DNA of 64,000 bases from JAQUTK01 sp963677415 (GTDB lineage: Bacteria; Bacteroidota; Bacteroidia; Bacteroidales; JAQUTK01), in NCBI GenBank assembly GCA_963677415.2, contig CAXXFJ010000040.1, positions 1 to 64,000 of the forward strand, given 5' to 3'. The position numbers and the translations under genes are program-made. A model generated the notes under the pieces. The model saw only the letters and a program-made list of their open reading frames with translations, was not told the DNA's origin and ran no database searches. Shown piece by piece: positions 1 to 8,937 of the stretch; position 1 is the first letter of the stretch; each line of letters opens with the position of its first letter.

Positions 1-112
1 TATCCCCAACAGAAGCATATCTTCTTCCTGTACCGCCTAAAACGCGAATACATAAACATTCCTTTGCTCCACTGTTATCTGAAACTGTAAGTCTTGATTC
101 TTGTTGTATCAT
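1..112 (-). CDS. rplN: 50S ribosomal protein L14, N-terminal part
   Basis: The reverse strand from an ATG at 110-112 reads MIQQESRLTVSDNSGAKECL and continues into the window edge, which is the start of uL14. L14 binds 23S rRNA at the subunit interface. Only about 37 residues are present, so the gene runs out of the window. It follows rpsQ with a single base between the rpsQ stop and this ATG, the usual spc-operon order. Confidence 0.95.
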   Translation of the reverse strand, partial: MIQQESRLTVSDNSGAKECLCIRVLGGTGRRYASVGD

Positions 113-113
113 T

Positions 114-380
114 TTACTTAGCCCTTTCGATTATTTCTACTAATCTCCATCTCTTTGTTTTGCTCAAAGGACGAGTTTCCATGACTTTAACTGTATCTCC
201 AATATTACAATCATTTTTCTCATCATGAGCATGGAATTTTTTTGTCTTATTGACAAACTTACCATAAATTGGATGTTTTTCTTTCCATTTAACAGATATA
301 GTTATTGACTTATCCATTTTGTTGCTGGAAACAACACCAACTTTTTCTTTTCTTAAATTTCTGGTTTCCATCCGACTCAA
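114..380 (-). CDS. rpsQ: 30S ribosomal protein S17
   Basis: An 88-residue basic protein that matches uS17, a primary 16S rRNA-binding protein of the small-subunit body. The family features are visible: the GVVSSNKMDKSITISV strand near the N-terminus, the KKFHAHDE segment mid-protein and the VKVMETRPLSKTKRWRLVEI end. Length is normal for the family. It lies between rpmC (one base upstream) and rplN in a tightly packed minus-strand operon, so it is almost certainly cotranscribed from the rpsL-side promoter. Confidence 0.97.
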   Translation of the reverse strand: MSRMETRNLRKEKVGVVSSNKMDKSITISVKWKEKHPIYGKFVNKTKKFHAHDEKNDCNIGDTVKVMETRPLSKTKRWRLVEIIERAK

Positions 381-381
381 A

Positions 382-576
382 TTAATTATTAAGTTCTCTA
401 TGACGTAATTCAGTCATCATTTTAGCAACGTCCTTGCGCAATTGTGTAATTTGAGCAGGATTATCCAATGGTGAAATGCTATGGTTTATCTTCATTAGAT
501 CTAACCGTTTCATTTCAGCATCAACTCTTTCATTTAGTTCTTGAGCTGAAAGTTCTCTGATTTCTGCAATCTTCAT
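382..576 (-). CDS. rpmC: 50S ribosomal protein L29
   Basis: A 64-residue protein of two predicted helices with the uL29 signature: an N-terminal MKIAEIRELSAQEL segment and a C-terminal PAQITQLRKDVAKMMTELRHR helix. L29 sits at the exit of the peptide tunnel, where trigger factor and SRP dock. Its ATG is three bases after the rplP stop and its stop is one base before rpsQ, so it is translated as part of the S10/spc operon. Confidence 0.96.
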   Translation of the reverse strand: MKIAEIRELSAQELNERVDAEMKRLDLMKINHSISPLDNPAQITQLRKDVAKMMTELRHRELNN

Positions 577-579
577 ATT

Positions 580-1014
580 TTACACATTTTTATTTTCAAA
601 ATCATAGTCACGTCTTACAACAAATTTTGTTGTAACAGGAAGTTTTTGCGCAGCCAGGCGAAGAGCTTCTTTTGCTATCTCATATGATACGCCCTCAACT
701 TCGATTATCATTCTTCCGGGTGTTATCGGAGCAACAAAACCTTCGGGGCTACCTTTACCTTTACCCATACGAACTTCTGCGGGTTTTTTAGTAATTGGTT
801 TATCTGGGAAAATACGAATCCAGATTTGTCCCTGACGTTGCATGTAGCGTGTTACAGCAACACGTGCGGCTTCGATCTGACGTCCAGTTATCCACTTTGA
901 CTGTAAGGACTTGATTCCGAACGAGCCAAAAGACAACTGATTACCACGTTGGGCAAAACCTTTCATCCGACCTTTTTGAGATCTTCTGAACTTTGTTTTC
1001 TTTGGTTGTAACAT
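580..1014 (-). CDS. rplP: 50S ribosomal protein L16
   Basis: A 144-residue basic protein of the uL16 family, which organises the A site and the base of the central protuberance. Typical segments are MLQPKKTKFRRSQKGRMKG at the start, RQGQIWIRIFPDKPITKKPAEVRMGKGKG in the middle (an arginine- and glycine-rich loop) and LRLAAQKLPVTTKFVVRRD near the end. It is flanked by rpsC and rpmC in the canonical order, with a 22-base gap to rpsC. Confidence 0.97.
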   Translation of the reverse strand: MLQPKKTKFRRSQKGRMKGFAQRGNQLSFGSFGIKSLQSKWITGRQIEAARVAVTRYMQRQGQIWIRIFPDKPITKKPAEVRMGKGKGSPEGFVAPITPGRMIIEVEGVSYEIAKEALRLAAQKLPVTTKFVVRRDYDFENKNV

Positions 1015-1036
1015 CTTATTTTAATTCAAATTTCGT

Positions 1037-1774
1037 TTAACGATTGTTGGTTCTTTTTCTCTTGAAATTCTTTCCGCCTGTCCCAGCTGGTGTATTATTA
1101 CTACGATCTGATTCTTTAGAAGCAGCAAAAGAAGGAGCTAAATCTTTCTTACCATAAATTTCACCACGGCAAATCCATACTTTGATTCCAAGCAAGCCCA
1201 CTTTTGTTAAAGCTTCAGCTTGAGCATAGTCGATATCAGCACGAAAGGTATGAAGTGGAGTTCTCCCTTCTTTATACATTTCCGACCTAGCCATTTCAGC
1301 ACCATTTAATCGTCCTGAAATTTGAATTTTGATACCTTCCGCACCCATTCTCATGGTAGAGGCAATAGCCATCTTAGTTGCACGACGATAAGCAATTTTA
1401 CCTTCTAATTGACGCGCAATATTGTTAGCTACAATCACAGCATCCAATTCAGGTCTCTTCACTTCGAAGATATTAATTTGAATGTCTTTATCAGTGATCT
1501 TTTTCAACTCTTCTTTCAATTTATCAACTTCTTGTCCACCTTTTCCGATAATAATACCTGGTCGAGCAGTACAGACAGTAATGGTAACTAATTTCAGAGT
1601 TCTTTCAATAACGATACGCGAAATACTAGCTTTAGCAAGACGGGCATTTAAATACTTACGAATTTTACTATCTTCTAACAAAGTATCGCCATAATCGTTA
1701 CCACCATACCAGTTAGAATCCCATCCTCTGATGATTCCTAAACGGTTACTAATTGGATTAACTTTTTGTCCCAT
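1037..1774 (-). CDS. rpsC: 30S ribosomal protein S3
   Basis: A 245-residue uS3, one of the proteins lining the mRNA entry channel. It starts MGQKVNPISNRLGIIRGWDS, has the KH-type RNA-binding GxxG motif in GIIIGKGGQEVDKLKE (residues about 75-90) and the C-terminal domain IQISGRLNGAEMARSE. The last 25 or so residues are a low-complexity basic tail ending in KRKRTNNR, as in Bacteroidota S3. It starts six bases after the rplV stop. Confidence 0.97.
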   Translation of the reverse strand: MGQKVNPISNRLGIIRGWDSNWYGGNDYGDTLLEDSKIRKYLNARLAKASISRIVIERTLKLVTITVCTARPGIIIGKGGQEVDKLKEELKKITDKDIQINIFEVKRPELDAVIVANNIARQLEGKIAYRRATKMAIASTMRMGAEGIKIQISGRLNGAEMARSEMYKEGRTPLHTFRADIDYAQAEALTKVGLLGIKVWICRGEIYGKKDLAPSFAASKESDRSNNTPAGTGGKNFKRKRTNNR

Positions 1775-1780
1775 CTAGCT

Positions 1781-2191
1781 TTAATTTTGATTGTCGTTAT
1801 TACTTTTTGTGTCTACAAACAATGTTACATGATTCGAACGCTTACGAATTCTATAACCTCTTCCTTGCGGAGCTGGACGAAGTCGTTTCAGCATTGATGC
1901 CGAATCAACAAATATTGTAGAAACAAACAATTCCCCACTTTCAGCTTTACGTTCGTTTTTCTGTTCCCAGTTAGCGATAGCAGAGCGTAAAAGTTTTTCA
2001 ACTCTCGCTGATGCTTCTTTAGAAGAAAATTTTAATACACCTAAAGCGCGATTAACTTCCAATCCCCTTATCAAATCTGCGACTAGTCGCATTTTACGCG
2101 GGGATGTAGGAACATTCCGCAATTTTGCGAAATACATCGTCTTTTGTGCTTCTTTTCTAGCTTCAGCAGATATTCTTTTTCTTGCACCCAT
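1781..2191 (-). CDS. rplV: 50S ribosomal protein L22
   Basis: A 136-residue uL22, whose extended hairpin lines the exit tunnel. The core is recognisable: AKLRNVPTSPRKMRLVADLIRG, then a central SAIANWEQKN helix and the hairpin SASMLKRLRPAPQGRGYRIRKRSNH. An N-terminal extension (MGARKRISAEARKEAQKTMY) precedes the core, as is common in Bacteroidales. It lies between rpsS and rpsC in the S10 operon. Confidence 0.96.
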   Translation of the reverse strand: MGARKRISAEARKEAQKTMYFAKLRNVPTSPRKMRLVADLIRGLEVNRALGVLKFSSKEASARVEKLLRSAIANWEQKNERKAESGELFVSTIFVDSASMLKRLRPAPQGRGYRIRKRSNHVTLFVDTKSNNDNQN

Positions 2192-2242
2192 TTTATTGTA
2201 ATTTTTTATATTTCAGATTCGTAGATTATTCCTGTACGCTTC

Positions 2243-2512
2243 TTATTTTTTCTTATTACCACCATGGCCTCTAAAAGTACGTGTTGGTGAAAATTCACCT
2301 AACTTGTGCCCAACCATATTTTCAGTAACATACACAGGAATAAACTTATTTCCGTTGTGAACTGCAATTGTATGGCCTACAAAATCAGGCGATATCATTG
2401 AAGCTCTCGCCCAAGTCTTTACCACAGCCTTCTTGCCAGATTCATTCATAGCAAGCACTTTTTTCTCGAGCTTTAAATTAATATAAGGCCCCTTCTTTAA
2501 TGAACGACTCAT
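2243..2512 (-). CDS. rpsS: 30S ribosomal protein S19
   Basis: An 89-residue uS19 of the small-subunit head. It begins MSRSLKKGPYINLKLEKKV and holds the conserved WARASMISPDFVGHTIAVHNG and KLGEFSPTRTFRGHGG segments; the tail is lysine-rich. Length is normal. A 51-base gap separates it from rplV and 20 bases from rplB. Confidence 0.97.
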   Translation of the reverse strand: MSRSLKKGPYINLKLEKKVLAMNESGKKAVVKTWARASMISPDFVGHTIAVHNGNKFIPVYVTENMVGHKLGEFSPTRTFRGHGGNKKK

Positions 2513-2532
2513 AACTTTCTCAATTAATCAGT

Positions 2533-3357
2533 TTACTTTTTTCTTCTTTCAATAATGTACTTAGTAGAAGCTTTTTTCTTCGACCTTGTTTTCAAGCCCT
2601 TAGAATATAAGCCCTTACGTGAGCGAGGATGACCTCCAGACTGACGTCCTTCACCACCACCCATAGGGTGATCAACCGGGTTCATAACAACACCACGATT
2701 GCGAGGTCTAGTCCCTAACCATCTTGAACGACCAGCTTTACCTGATTTTTCGAGTGCATGATCCGAGTTACCAACACTACCAATTGTTGCTTTACATGTT
2801 GACAAGATTTTTCTTATCTCTCCTGAAGGCAATTTGATAAGTGCATACTTCCCTTCTCGCGAAGTTAATTGAGCAAAAGCACCGGCCGAACGAACTAAAG
2901 CAGCTCCTTGACCAGGTCTGAGTTCAATATTGTGCACAACAGTACCAATTGGAATATTTTGAAGAGGAAGAGCATTACCAATTTCAGGTGCTGCGTTTTC
3001 ACCAGACATTAACGTCTGACCAACTTCCAATCCATTTGGTGCAATAATGTAACTTTTTTCACCATCTACATAGTACAATAATGCAATTCGTGCTGATCTG
3101 TTAGGATCATATTCTATTGACTTTACTGTAGCTGGAACACCGTCTTTAGTTCTTTTGAAATCTACAAATCTGTACTTTTTTTTATGACCACCACCAATGT
3201 AGCGCATAGTCATATGCCCTTCGTTATTACGACCTCCTGAACGAGTCTTTCCTGTAACTAGGGATTTCTCTGGTGCGCTCGCAGTAATTTTATCAAAAGC
3301 ACCAATAATCTTGTGTCTTTGCCCCGGTGTTGTAGGCTTTAATTTACGTACTGCCAT
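2533..3357 (-). CDS. rplB: 50S ribosomal protein L2
   Basis: A 274-residue uL2, required for subunit association and the peptidyl-transferase centre. It carries the conserved RNA-binding core with GKTRSGGRNNEGHMTMRYIGG near residue 40 and the near-invariant C-terminal loop VVMNPVDHPMGGGEGRQSGG, including the histidine important for peptidyl transfer. Length is normal. It sits between rplW and rpsS. Confidence 0.98.
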   Translation of the reverse strand: MAVRKLKPTTPGQRHKIIGAFDKITASAPEKSLVTGKTRSGGRNNEGHMTMRYIGGGHKKKYRFVDFKRTKDGVPATVKSIEYDPNRSARIALLYYVDGEKSYIIAPNGLEVGQTLMSGENAAPEIGNALPLQNIPIGTVVHNIELRPGQGAALVRSAGAFAQLTSREGKYALIKLPSGEIRKILSTCKATIGSVGNSDHALEKSGKAGRSRWLGTRPRNRGVVMNPVDHPMGGGEGRQSGGHPRSRKGLYSKGLKTRSKKKASTKYIIERRKK

Positions 3358-3365
3358 TTTAATAA

Positions 3366-3656
3366 TTAAATATTACTATAAAAATCTACTTTATCACCTT
3401 CACGAACTGACACAATCGCTTTCTTGTAGGCAGAAACTCTTCCAACTACTACACCACCTTTGGTATAACGTGATTTCTTTTTTCCTGCATAATTGATTGT
3501 ATTGACATCAGTTACTTTAACATTATACATCTCTTCGACAGCTTTCTTAATCTGGATTTTGTTAGCATCTGGACTAACACGAAAGCCGTAACGGTTGAAT
3601 TTTTCGGAAATACCGGTCATTTTCTCCGTTACAATTGGTTTAATAATTATTCCCAT
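3366..3656 (-). CDS. rplW: 50S ribosomal protein L23
   Basis: A 96-residue uL23, which docks trigger factor, SRP and the translocon at the tunnel exit. The family pattern is clear: an N-terminal IIIKPIVTEKMT, then YGFRVSPDANKIQIKKAVEEMYNVKV and a C-terminal strand ending in KVDFYSNI. It starts 15 bases after the rplD stop. Confidence 0.96.
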   Translation of the reverse strand: MGIIIKPIVTEKMTGISEKFNRYGFRVSPDANKIQIKKAVEEMYNVKVTDVNTINYAGKKKSRYTKGGVVVGRVSAYKKAIVSVREGDKVDFYSNI

Positions 3657-3671
3657 ATGTTAATTTTCCTA

Positions 3672-4301
3672 TTAAGATTTTAAGTTGTTTTCGATTGAAG
3701 CAACAGAACCTTCGGTTAAAATCAAACAAGTTGCATCCAATATTTTATACGTGTTTAGCTCGGAAACGGTAACAACAGAAGACTGTTTTAAGTTACGAGC
3801 CGACAAATATACGTTTTTATTTTGTTCTTGGAAAACCAAAAGCAACTTTTTATCAGCTACTTGAAGGTTTTTAGCCATTGCAATAAAATCTTTCACCTTT
3901 GGTCTTTCAAATGTAAAATCTTCTAAAACAATAATAGAATTTGCTTGCGCTTTATAAGTTAACGCTGTCTTTCGAGCCAGCGACTTCACTTTTTTGTTTA
4001 ATTTGAAGCTATAATCTCTCGGAACTGGACCAAAAATACGTCCACCTCCTACAAATACTGGGGATTTAATATCACCAGCACGTGCACCTCCAGTTCCTTT
4101 TTGCTTTTTTATCTTTCGAGTACTATGAGCAATCTCACTTCTCTGTTTAGCTTTGGAGGTTCCTTGACGTGCATTAGCTAGATGCTGTTTAACATCAAGA
4201 TAAAGCGCGTGATCATTTGGCTCAATGCCGAAGACTGACTCGTCTAACGTAATCTTCCTTCCGGTGTTTTCACCTTTTACATTATATATGCTCAGTTCCA
4301 T
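3672..4301 (-). CDS. rplD: 50S ribosomal protein L4
   Basis: A 209-residue uL4, whose internal loop forms part of the exit tunnel constriction. The loop is visible as SEIAHSTRKIKKQKGTGGAR followed by GRIFGPVPRDYSFKLNKKVK. The C-terminal globular part has the expected alternating strands and helices. The ATG is two bases after the rplC stop. In some bacteria L4 also represses its own operon, but I see no evidence for or against that here. Confidence 0.97.
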   Translation of the reverse strand: MELSIYNVKGENTGRKITLDESVFGIEPNDHALYLDVKQHLANARQGTSKAKQRSEIAHSTRKIKKQKGTGGARAGDIKSPVFVGGGRIFGPVPRDYSFKLNKKVKSLARKTALTYKAQANSIIVLEDFTFERPKVKDFIAMAKNLQVADKKLLLVFQEQNKNVYLSARNLKQSSVVTVSELNTYKILDATCLILTEGSVASIENNLKS

Positions 4302-4303
4302 AT

Positions 4304-4918
4304 TTATTCTTCGATTATTACAATTGAACCTTTAGCTCCCGGAATAGATCCTTTAATCAATAAAAGATTGTGTTCCGGAATTACTTTTAACACTTGCAAA
4401 TTTTGCACAGTTACACGAGCATTACCAGTCTGACCACCCATTCTCATTCCTTTAAAAACTTTTGCAGGATATGAACAGGCACCAATTGATCCTGGTTTAC
4501 GGCCACGGTTATGTTGGCCGTGAGTAGCTTGACCTACTCCACCAAACCCATGACGTTTAACTACACCTTGAAATCCTTTACCTTTTGAGGTTCCAACAAC
4601 ATCTACATATGTAATGTCGGAAAAAAGTTCTACTGTAAGAACCTCACCTAGGGTAAACTCTTTTTCATACTTGAACTCAGCCAAGTGTCTTTGAGGAGCT
4701 ACTCCAGCTTTCTTAAAAAGCCCCATTTCAGGCTTGTTTGTATGCTTCTCCTTTTTTTCTTGGAAGCCTACCTGTATAGCCTGATAACCATCATTTTCGA
4801 CAGTCTTGATTTGAGTAACAACACAAGGACCTGCTTCGATTACAGTGCATGGGATGTTTTTCCCATCGGCACTGAAGACGGATGTCATTCCGATTTTTTT
4901 TCCTAATAATCCTGGCAT
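4304..4918 (-). CDS. rplC: 50S ribosomal protein L3
   Basis: uL3, an early assembly protein near the peptidyl-transferase centre. I start it at 4918 (MPGLLGKKIGMTSVF) because this is the usual L3 N-terminus; an in-frame ATG at 4960 would add 14 residues that overlap the end of rpsJ. The protein is 204 residues, with the conserved central loop KGKGFQGVVKRHGFGGVGQA and the following THGQHNRGRKPGSIGA. It lies between rpsJ and rplD. Confidence 0.96.
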   Translation of the reverse strand: MPGLLGKKIGMTSVFSADGKNIPCTVIEAGPCVVTQIKTVENDGYQAIQVGFQEKKEKHTNKPEMGLFKKAGVAPQRHLAEFKYEKEFTLGEVLTVELFSDITYVDVVGTSKGKGFQGVVKRHGFGGVGQATHGQHNRGRKPGSIGACSYPAKVFKGMRMGGQTGNARVTVQNLQVLKVIPEHNLLLIKGSIPGAKGSIVIIEE

Positions 4919-4937
4919 TTCACTTTTATTTATAAAA

Positions 4938-5243
4938 TCATACTTTAATTTCCACTTCAACTCCGCTTGGTAATTCGAGTTTCATCAATGCATCTACTGT
5001 CTTAGAGGTTGAGCTGTAAATATCAATCAATCGCTTGAAAGATGACAGTTCAAACTGTTCTCTTGATTTCTTATTTACGAAAGTAGAGCGGTTAACAGTA
5101 AAAATGCGTTTATGGGTTGGAAGAGGTATCGGCCCGCTTACAACAGCGCCTGTCGTCTTCACTGTCTTTACAATCTTTTCAGCAGACTTATCTACTAGAT
5201 TATGATCGTAAGATTTTAACTTAATTCTAATTCTTTGACTCAT
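4938..5243 (-). CDS. rpsJ: 30S ribosomal protein S10
   Basis: A 101-residue uS10 starting MSQRIRIKLKSYDHNLVDKS, with the loop VSGPIPLPTHKRIFTVNRS and the SREQFELSSFKRLIDI segment. S10 belongs to the 30S head and, as NusE, takes part in transcription antitermination. It is first of the S10 block and lies 25 bases downstream of fusA with no tuf gene between them. Confidence 0.97.
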   Translation of the reverse strand: MSQRIRIKLKSYDHNLVDKSAEKIVKTVKTTGAVVSGPIPLPTHKRIFTVNRSTFVNKKSREQFELSSFKRLIDIYSSTSKTVDALMKLELPSGVEVEIKV

Positions 5244-5268
5244 GTTATTTCGACTATTAATATTTTTA

Positions 5269-7386
5269 TTACAACAGATCTACACGGCCTTTAGCATTGG
5301 TCAATACTTCTTTTGCTATTGATTTTGAAACCTCTGCATAGTGAGAAAACTCCATAGTGGATGTTGCACGCCCCGACGTAATTGTACGAAGAGATGTAAC
5401 ATATCCAAACATTTCAGACAATGGCACTTTTGCTTTTACAACACGTGCACCAGAACGATTTGAGTCCATTCCCTCAAGATGTCCTCTGCGTTTATTAAGA
5501 TCACCAATAACATCACCCATGCCTTCTTCAGGTGTAACAACTTCTAATTTCATAATTGGTTCCAAAAGTACTGGGGAAGCTTTTGAGCAAGCACTTTTAA
5601 ATGCAATATTCGCACATATTTCAAATGAAAGCTGATCAGAATCAACAGGGTGAAAAGAACCATCAATCAATGTTACTTTCAAAGAGTCAAGATGATAACC
5701 TGCTAACACACCATTCTTCATAGCTGTAGCAAAGCCTTTTTGTACTGCCGGAATGAATTCTTTGGGCACGTTACCTCCTTTTACTTCATCAACAAACTGT
5801 AATCCTTCAACATCAGCGTCTGCAGGTCCAACTTTAATAATAATATCAGCAAACTTACCACGGCCACCACTTTGCTTTTTGTACACTTCGCGAATCTGAA
5901 CTTCCTTAGTAATAGCTTCTTTATAAGAAACCTGTGGAGCACCCTGATTACATTCGACTTTAAACTCGCGTTTCAAACGATCAAGAATGATTTCAAGGTG
6001 AAGTTCACCCATACCTTCAATAACGGTCTGACCTGTCTCTTCATTAGTTTTAACATGGAAAGTTGGATCTTCTTCAGCCAATTTGGCCAAACCATTACCA
6101 AGTTTGTCCATATCTTTTTGAGTCTTTGGCTCAATAGCGACACCAATAACCGGCTTCGGAAAATCCATAGATTCGAGCACAATCTGTGCATCTTCAGAGC
6201 ACAATGTATCTCCAGTACGTATATCTTTAAAACCTACACCAGCACCTATATCACCAGCAGAAATAAACTCTTTCGGATTCTGCTTGTTTGAATGCATCTG
6301 GAATAAACGAGAAATCCGTTCTTTCTTTCCTGAGCGCGTATTAAAAACATAAGAACCTGCTGTCAATTCTCCGGAATAGACTCTAAAGTAGCAAAGACGT
6401 CCAACATATGGATCGGTTGCTATTTTAAAAGCCAAAGCACAGAGAGGCTCTTCTGATGTAGGGTGACGTTCAATCTCAATTGATGCATCATCTGGATCTG
6501 TTCCAATAATATGACCATTATCTAATGGCGATGGAAGATAAGCACAAACTGCATCCAACAAAGGTTGTACTCCTTTATTTTTAAAGGATGAGCCGCAAGT
6601 CATTGGCACAATCTGCATAGCAATAGTGCCTTTGCGAATAGCCGCTCTAATTTCATCTTCTGTTATAGTTGAAGGGTCATCAAAATACTTCTGCATGACT
6701 TTATCGTCACATTCAGCTATTTTTTCTAATAGTTTATCCCTCCATTCAATTGCCTCTTCCAAGACAGAAGCAGGAATCGCCTCTTCAACGAATTCAGCAC
6801 CCAATGTCTCATCATGCCAGAAAATAGCTTTCATTTTGACAAGATCCACAATTCCTCTGAAAGTTTCTTCTGATCCTACAGGAATCTGAATTGGACAAGG
6901 ATTCGCCTTTAAGACTTCCTTAATCTGTCGACACACTTCAAAGTAGTTTGCACCCGAACGATCCATCTTATTGACATAACCGATACGAGGAACGTTATAC
7001 TTATCCGCCTGACGCCATACAGTTTCTGACTGTGGTTCAACACCACCTACGGCACAGAACGTAGATATTGCACCATCCAAAATACGCAGGGAACGTTCTA
7101 CTTCAACAGTAAAGTCTACGTGACCCGGGGTGTCAATCAGATTGATCTTATATTTATTTCCTGTATATTCCCAGAAAGTAGTAGTTGCGGCAGAAGTAAT
7201 TGTAATACCTCTCTCTTGTTCTTGTTCCATCCAGTCCATAGTTGCGCCACCATCATGGACCTCACCGATCTTGTGAGTCAGACCAGTATAATAAAGAATA
7301 CGTTCTGATGTAGTCGTCTTACCGGCATCAATATGAGCCATGATACCGATATTTCTATTAAAATTTAAATCTAATCCTTTAGCCAT
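5269..7386 (-). CDS. fusA: Translation elongation factor G
   Basis: A 705-residue EF-G, the GTPase that drives tRNA-mRNA translocation. The P-loop is AHIDAGKTTTSERILYYTG (about residues 17-35), the switch/G3 motif is DTPGHVDF and the NKMD motif lies in VNKMDRSGANY. Domains II-V follow with normal length. It is transcribed between rpsG and rpsJ, the str-operon arrangement. A full-length, highly conserved copy next to the ribosomal genes fits the housekeeping EF-G rather than a recycling paralogue. Confidence 0.97.
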   Translation of the reverse strand: MAKGLDLNFNRNIGIMAHIDAGKTTTSERILYYTGLTHKIGEVHDGGATMDWMEQEQERGITITSAATTTFWEYTGNKYKINLIDTPGHVDFTVEVERSLRILDGAISTFCAVGGVEPQSETVWRQADKYNVPRIGYVNKMDRSGANYFEVCRQIKEVLKANPCPIQIPVGSEETFRGIVDLVKMKAIFWHDETLGAEFVEEAIPASVLEEAIEWRDKLLEKIAECDDKVMQKYFDDPSTITEDEIRAAIRKGTIAMQIVPMTCGSSFKNKGVQPLLDAVCAYLPSPLDNGHIIGTDPDDASIEIERHPTSEEPLCALAFKIATDPYVGRLCYFRVYSGELTAGSYVFNTRSGKKERISRLFQMHSNKQNPKEFISAGDIGAGVGFKDIRTGDTLCSEDAQIVLESMDFPKPVIGVAIEPKTQKDMDKLGNGLAKLAEEDPTFHVKTNEETGQTVIEGMGELHLEIILDRLKREFKVECNQGAPQVSYKEAITKEVQIREVYKKQSGGRGKFADIIIKVGPADADVEGLQFVDEVKGGNVPKEFIPAVQKGFATAMKNGVLAGYHLDSLKVTLIDGSFHPVDSDQLSFEICANIAFKSACSKASPVLLEPIMKLEVVTPEEGMGDVIGDLNKRRGHLEGMDSNRSGARVVKAKVPLSEMFGYVTSLRTITSGRATSTMEFSHYAEVSKSIAKEVLTNAKGRVDLL

Positions 7387-7405
7387 TTGCTGTATACTTA
7401 TTCAA

Positions 7406-7882
7406 TTAAAATCTGTAGTGAGCAAAAGCACGATTAGCTTCTGCCATTTTATGCATATCTTCTTTACGTTTAAATGCGCCACCTTGTTCGTTAAAAGCAT
7501 CAACAATCTCAGCTGCAAGTTTGTCAGCCATTGTTTTACCGCCTCTTTTACGAGAGTACAAGATAAGATTTTTCATTGAAACGGATTCCTTACGATCTGG
7601 ACGTATTTCAGTCGGAACCTGAAAGGTAGCCCCACCAACGCGGCGAGATTTAACCTCTACTTGCGGAGTAATATTATCTAGTGCTTTTTTCCATATGTCA
7701 AGAGCCGATTTTTCCTCGTTTGGCAATTTGGCTTTTACAGTATCTAAAGCATTATAGAAAATTTCAAACGCAGTGTTCTTTTTTCCATCATACATCAGAT
7801 GATTTACGAACTTAGATACTTTCACATCACTAAACATAGGATCTGGTAATATGATCCTCTTTTTGGGAGTTGATTTTCTCAT
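7406..7882 (-). CDS. rpsG: 30S ribosomal protein S7
   Basis: uS7, the nucleation protein for assembly of the 30S head. I start at 7882 (MRKSTPKKRIILPDPMFSD), giving 158 residues, the normal length; an in-frame ATG at 7933 would prepend 17 residues with a run of phenylalanines, unlike known S7. Conserved segments include VSKFVNHLMYDGKKNTAFEI and KSRRVGGATFQVPTEIRPDR. It lies between rpsL and fusA. Confidence 0.95.
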   Translation of the reverse strand: MRKSTPKKRIILPDPMFSDVKVSKFVNHLMYDGKKNTAFEIFYNALDTVKAKLPNEEKSALDIWKKALDNITPQVEVKSRRVGGATFQVPTEIRPDRKESVSMKNLILYSRKRGGKTMADKLAAEIVDAFNEQGGAFKRKEDMHKMAEANRAFAHYRF

Positions 7883-8006
7883 TTTAAAAAAAAATTTCGA
7901 TTCAGTTTTTGGTTGCTTATTTTTAGCCTTCAATAACCCCTCTGGATTATTTACTCAACCTTATGTAGTCTATTCCAAGAAACCCAAACCAGCGTGATTT
8001 ACTTAA

Positions 8007-8426
8007 TTATTTCTTTTTACCTTTAACTGGAGCACCCTTAGCTCCAACTGCTCCTGGCTTCGGACGTTTTGTTCCATATTTTGAACGTCTTTGTTTACGT
8101 CCACTAACTCCTGCAGTATCCAATGTACCACGAACAATGTGATAACGAACGCCAGGAAGGTCTTTCACACGACCACCACGGATCATAACAATAGAGTGTT
8201 CTTGCAAATTATGTCCTTCGCCTGGTATGTACGAGTTTACCTCTTTTGAGTTTGTCAAACGTACTCTGGCTACTTTACGCATTGCCGAATTAGGTTTCTT
8301 AGGAGTGGTCGTGTAAACTCTCACGCAAACACCACGTCTCTGAGGAGACGAATCTAGCGCTGGAGATTTACTCTTTTCTACCAAAGTCACCCTTCCTTTC
8401 CTTACTAACTGCTGAATTGTAGGCAT
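8007..8426 (-). CDS. rpsL: 30S ribosomal protein S12
   Basis: A 139-residue uS12 of the decoding centre. It starts MPTIQQLVRKGRVTLVEKS and carries the invariant TTPKKPNSAMRKVARVRLTN (around residues 40-60) and PGVRYHIVRGTLDTAGV. The lysines at the positions where streptomycin-resistance substitutions usually arise (PKKPNSA and the RVKDLPGV loop) are wild type. It is the first ribosomal gene of the operon and lies behind a clear promoter at 8487-8516. Confidence 0.97.
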   Translation of the reverse strand: MPTIQQLVRKGRVTLVEKSKSPALDSSPQRRGVCVRVYTTTPKKPNSAMRKVARVRLTNSKEVNSYIPGEGHNLQEHSIVMIRGGRVKDLPGVRYHIVRGTLDTAGVSGRKQRRSKYGTKRPKPGAVGAKGAPVKGKKK

Positions 8427-8486
8427 TTCTTTAGTGTTTAATTCTTTGTTTTTACTTATTCTTTTTATTATTCATAAATCGGACTG

Positions 8487-8516
8487 CAAAAGTACGCAAT
8501 ATTTTCGAAATACAAA
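8487..8516 (-). promoter_or_regulatory. Promoter of the rpsL-fusA-S10 operon
   Basis: On the reverse strand a TTTG at 8516-8513 is followed after 18 bases by TACTTTTG at 8494-8487. This fits the Bacteroides primary-sigma pattern TTTG / TAnnTTTG. The expected transcript start is about 60 bases before the rpsL ATG. Confidence 0.7.
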
Positions 8517-8614
8517 TTCATTTGCAATATAATTTCCCTAAAAGGACCTACGAAAGAAGCATTTGCAATAGATTTATCTTAATTTAACCCTTTCGCCAAT
8601 TGAAAAAAGTTTTA

Positions 8615-8923
8615 TTAAGCATCCCCTCCAAAACCCATGATGGGCGGAACCCTTGTTTCAGGACCATTAATTCTAATAAGACCAAAGTGAGCTTCATACT
8701 TTGCTATATTATCTTGCAGTGCTGCCAGTAAGCGTTTAGCATGTTCTGGTGTCATTATTATCCTTGATTTTACATTTGCTTTGGGCACCCCCGGCATTAC
8801 ACTGATAAAATCAAAAACAAACTCAGAGGAGGAATGTGCTATAATTGCAAGGTTTGCATACATACCCTCAGCAACCTCAGGACTTAAGTCAATCTGTAAT
8901 TGTTTATTCTTTTCTTCTGACAT
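8615..8923 (-). CDS. DUF3467 family protein
   Basis: A 102-residue protein, started at 8923 (MSEEKNKQLQIDLSPEVAEG) because the longer in-frame ATG at 8956 overlaps the promoter motif at 8938-8945. The body (YANLAIIAHSSSEFVFDFIS, then a proline-containing loop and RIIMTPEHAKRLLAALQDNI) matches DUF3467 as I remember it, a small family of unknown function common in Bacteroidota. It lies about 190 bases upstream of rpsL on the same strand. From memory, in other Bacteroides this gene sits between rpoC and rpsL; here rpoC is not adjacent. Confidence 0.8.
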   Translation of the reverse strand: MSEEKNKQLQIDLSPEVAEGMYANLAIIAHSSSEFVFDFISVMPGVPKANVKSRIIMTPEHAKRLLAALQDNIAKYEAHFGLIRINGPETRVPPIMGFGGDA

Positions 8924-8937
8924 AGTATTTTTTTTTG

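Noticed and set aside
1409..1694. Two plus-strand ORFs opposite rpsC
   Set aside because: They are shadows of a highly conserved ribosomal gene on the other strand and have no family features.
5357..7308. Several plus-strand ORFs opposite fusA
   Set aside because: Antisense shadows of the EF-G gene.
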